Below, piece after piece: positions 14,110 through 14,457 of a stretch of 14,457 nucleotides of DNA; position 1 is the stretch's first letter; the number at the start of each line of letters is the position of its first letter. The stretch lies in the NCBI GenBank assembly GCA_038229875.1, contig JBBROA010000105.1, forward strand, positions 1-14,457, given 5' to 3'. The translations under genes were made by a program, and so were the position numbers. A model generated the notes under the pieces. It had not been told where the DNA came from and did no database searches. It saw only the letters and a program-made list of their open reading frames with translations. The stretch comes from JALYUA01 sp038229875 (GTDB taxonomy: Bacteria; Acidobacteriota; Thermoanaerobaculia; UBA5066; Gp7-AA6).

Positions 14110-14457
14110 GTGATACCGGGAAAGGCGAGCGTCGAAGGAACGAAGCGGTTTGCCGGGAGGTCGACACCCGGGAAGGGGCACTTCCGCCAGTTCTCGGCCT
14201 CCGTTTACATTTCTTCGATCGGCCTCGGCACATACCTCGGCGCGGAAGATGCCGCCACGGACGTTGGCTACGAAGCATGCATCCGCGTGGCGCTCGAGTC
14301 CGGGGTCAACGTCTTTGACTCCGCAATCAACTACCGGGGCCAGAAGAGCGAACGCGCGATCGGCCGGGCCCTGAAAAAGGCCTTTGAGCAAGGGGCGGCC
14401 GCCCGCGACGAGGTCTTCGTGACGACGAAGGGGGGGTATCTGCCCCACGACGCGGAC
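14110..14457 (+). CDS. Aldo/keto reductase, 3' end cut by the window edge
   Basis: The first 116 codons are present and the frame is open to the last base. The GTG at 14110 is preferred because VIPGKASVEGTKRF resembles the N-terminus I recall for this subgroup; a GTG at 14086 in the same frame is an alternative. The fold signature is SSIGLGTYLG (35-44), then VNVFDSAINYRGQKSERAIGRAL with catalytic Asp70 and Tyr75, then VFVTTKGGY with catalytic Lys107. The catalytic His lies beyond the window. Such enzymes reduce carbonyls with NAD(P)H in the cytoplasm. No signal peptide is seen. It is separated from the DUF1501 gene by 133 bp and has its own promoter candidate, so it is probably not part of the duplicated cassette. 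Confidence 0.85.
   Translation, partial: MIPGKASVEGTKRFAGRSTPGKGHFRQFSASVYISSIGLGTYLGAEDAATDVGYEACIRVALESGVNVFDSAINYRGQKSERAIGRALKKAFEQGAAARDEVFVTTKGGYLPHDAD

Noticed and set aside
1..14457. CRISPR array, tRNA or rRNA gene, insertion sequence, phage or defence gene
   Set aside because: No regularly spaced repeats, no transposase, integrase or nuclease motifs, and no tRNA-like cloverleaf noticed. The only large repeat is the DUF1800-DUF1501 gene duplication.

Overview
The window is very GC-rich (about two thirds G+C by eye), densely packed and entirely bacterial. The proteins point to a diderm: two TonB-family proteins, an OmpA-type lipoprotein, a DUF5777 beta-barrel-like protein, Tat substrates and large secreted proteins with C-terminal repeat modules. 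That mix fits an Acidobacteriota genome, perhaps of the Thermoanaerobaculia type. This placement is an inference from protein style only; the window has no rRNA or tRNA.

Layout. (1) 2-1247 (+): the 3' end of a TonB-like gene, then an OmpA-family lipoprotein. (2) 1241-6461 (-): four genes, in transcription order a secreted 843-residue beta-propeller/repeat protein, a FabH-like ketoacyl-ACP synthase III, a DUF5777 outer-membrane-type protein and a CBM9-like domain protein whose start overlaps the DUF5777 stop. (3) 6547-7659 (+): an AmmeMemoRadiSam-type radical SAM enzyme, divergent from the propeller gene. (4) 7706-8431 (-): a complete TonB-family protein, convergent with the radical SAM gene. 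(5) 8560-13976 (+): a tandem duplication of a two-gene unit, DUF1800 then Tat-exported DUF1501, twice in a row. (6) 14110-14457 (+): the 5' end of an aldo/keto reductase cut by the window edge.

How the genes fit together. Most genes look like single or paired transcription units of the cell envelope rather than one pathway. The clear system is the DUF1800-DUF1501 double cassette. Each DUF1501 protein carries a twin-arginine signal and each DUF1800 protein lacks any signal peptide, so the pairs may be exported as complexes. Their biochemical role is not established.

A second pattern is regulatory. Four genes (starts at 2691-, 3856-, 6461- and 14110+) have no usable Shine-Dalgarno sequence but have a TANNNT hexamer 6-7 nt before the start codon, the geometry of leaderless transcripts. 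Genes inside operons (OmpA, both DUF1501 genes) and the second TonB gene have ordinary Shine-Dalgarno sequences instead. No CRISPR array, insertion sequence, integrase or phage gene was seen. No gene-free stretch exceeds 300 bases.
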